Source of the DNA: Monosporascus cannonballus
Lineage: Eukaryota > Ascomycota > Sordariomycetes > Xylariales
Length of the DNA stretch: 64,000 bases
Reading direction: 5' to 3'
NCBI GenBank assembly: GCA_004154925.1
Contig: QJNS01000151.1
Location: 62,001 to 126,000 of the forward strand
This document shows positions 62,946-64,000 of this stretch, piece by piece. The translations under genes were made by a program, and so were the position numbers. Within the stretch, counting starts at the first letter, position 1. Every line of letters begins with the position of its first letter. A model generated the notes under the pieces. That model worked only from the letters and a program-made list of their open reading frames with translations. It did no database searches and had not been told where the DNA came from.

Positions 62946-64000
62946 CGCGATGCGCCAGCAGCGTCGGGAGACCTGATAAGTACACCAGTGACTGAAATGC
63001 GGTGGATGGTAATGCGACGCCAACTGGCGTAGGCGTGCGGGCTGGGGTGTGAGAAATGTGAAACTGATGATGGATGAAGGATGATCATATGGTGTATGAA
63101 GAGGGAAGGAAGATAACGTCGGCTGTCAGTCTCGATTTGACAGGCTTGGCGGAATGCGGGTAATGGGGAAGGTAGGGGCTGGACTGAGATGTCGCTGGGT
63201 CGCTCCTTCCGGCTTCCGGGGTTTCATCGTAGCAAGATCGTAGAGTGTCAAGACTACCCACCTAAGTTACACAACAACTGATACTCTGATTGGTTACATG
63301 TCGTGGTAGGTTCTCATCGCAGGGAATATGAATTGGGTCAGTAGGCAGTAGGCGCATTAAGTTGATGTCATACAGCTGGATTGGTGGTTGTTGTGATGGG
63401 CGTGTACAGCCATGCTGACTATCCCCTTCTCCCTGTCGTCCTCGACAAGGAGTCCTCATCCATACTCCAGGATGCCCCAATCATAGAAACACAGTGTTCC
63501 AAATCCCAAGCAACCCAATAGTATCCTAGAAACCAACCCCAACCCCAAAGCCAAATCCTCCATGTCTATCCAAATCGCGCCAGTGTTGTTTTGCCATCTT
63601 CTCCAGGCGTGTCCGCATCTGTGAGTTGTTGTCCTCGAGAATGTGTAGGCACCCTTCTTGAAGCAGTATGACTCGTGACTGTGTGGGCTGTTCTCTCGAA
63701 GTAACTTATGTGTGTGCGGTTTGGCCCTTGAGATGGAGAAGTTGTACTGCTAAATGGTCAGCAATGAGACGAAGGCGTGGAGATGAAGAAGAAGGCAAAC
63801 CTTGAGATGAGATGAAACAGCAGCATGAACAGCAGCATCTAGACAAGCCAGGTCAACCAGTCACCACAGCAACAGCCGCTAACAGCCACAACAAACAGAC
63901 AGCCTCGTGTGATCCTTTCCAACGTCGACCTCCAAGGTTTTCCGAAAGACATTAAACCAAAGCAAGCTAGGCAAGATGCAGCGCCGGAGCACGCTTGACT
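62946..64000. other. GC-normal stretch upstream of the tentative gene, no gene recognised
   Basis: About 1 kb up to the window edge. Short frames only (for example 63480-63262 minus), none convincing. 63780-63900 is rich in CAG/CAA/GAA trinucleotides on the plus strand, as seen in fungal UTRs and promoters. It may be promoter space for the minus-strand model and for a gene beyond the right edge. Confidence 0.4.

Noticed and set aside
1..64000. tRNA, rRNA, telomere repeats or a mitochondrial origin for the AT-rich DNA
   Set aside because: No cloverleaf, rRNA block or TTAGGG array was seen, and the AT-rich tracts contain nuclear LTR and Pogo elements with target duplications.

Overview
The window looks like a filamentous ascomycete (Pezizomycotina) chromosome segment with a sharply two-part composition. 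GC-normal islands hold intron-bearing genes with GTAAGT donors, CTAAT-like branch sites and 47-117 bp introns. Between them lie very AT-rich deserts made of transposons wrecked by C-to-T/G-to-A transitions, the signature of repeat-induced point mutation (RIP). No tRNA, rRNA, CRISPR array or intact transposon ORF was seen. Genus and species cannot be told from this.

Layout. 1-4.78 kb: degraded reverse-strand copia element, open at the left edge. 5.0-11.0 kb: GC-normal island with a one-module NRPS (adenylation-thiolation-condensation, minus strand, 8956-5796) and its long upstream region. 11.0-31.5 kb: transposon desert with solo LTRs, one reverse Ty3/gypsy element (20.5-27.8 kb) and a Fot1/Pogo DNA transposon (28.68-30.55 kb). 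31.5-38.2 kb: complete but RIP-inactivated Ty3/gypsy chromovirus with 386-bp LTRs and a perfect TTTCT target duplication. 38.2-39.7 kb: AT-rich spacer. 39.7-45.9 kb: GC-normal island with a seven-exon ABCC (MRP-type) transporter. 45.8-49.2 kb: a copia LTR split by a second Fot1/Pogo element, then a 1-kb C-terminal PKS fragment (KR-ACP). 49.0-61.4 kb: reverse copia element into which a second copy of the chromovirus (54.28-60.98 kb, minus strand, TAGTA duplication) has inserted. 61.4-64 kb: GC-normal DNA with one tentative three-exon gene on the minus strand.

The three recognisable non-transposon genes (NRPS, ABC transporter, PKS fragment) are all typical of secondary-metabolite clusters, and all three carry isolated lesions. 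The NRPS has one in-frame TAA where glutamine CAA is expected, between the A and T domains. The PKS has one in-frame TAG where CAG is expected, in the KR domain, and it is cut off at a copia LTR. The transporter has one frameshift and one in-frame TGA. The simplest reading is a decaying metabolite cluster broken up by retrotransposons, with RIP-type CpA-to-TpA changes also hitting the genes. That the three genes once formed one pathway is inference from proximity only.

I found no clearly new biological system. The most unusual points are the shared nonsense pattern, the PKS fragment caught between two LTRs of one family, and a 232-bp non-RIP insertion inside an RIP-damaged LTR.
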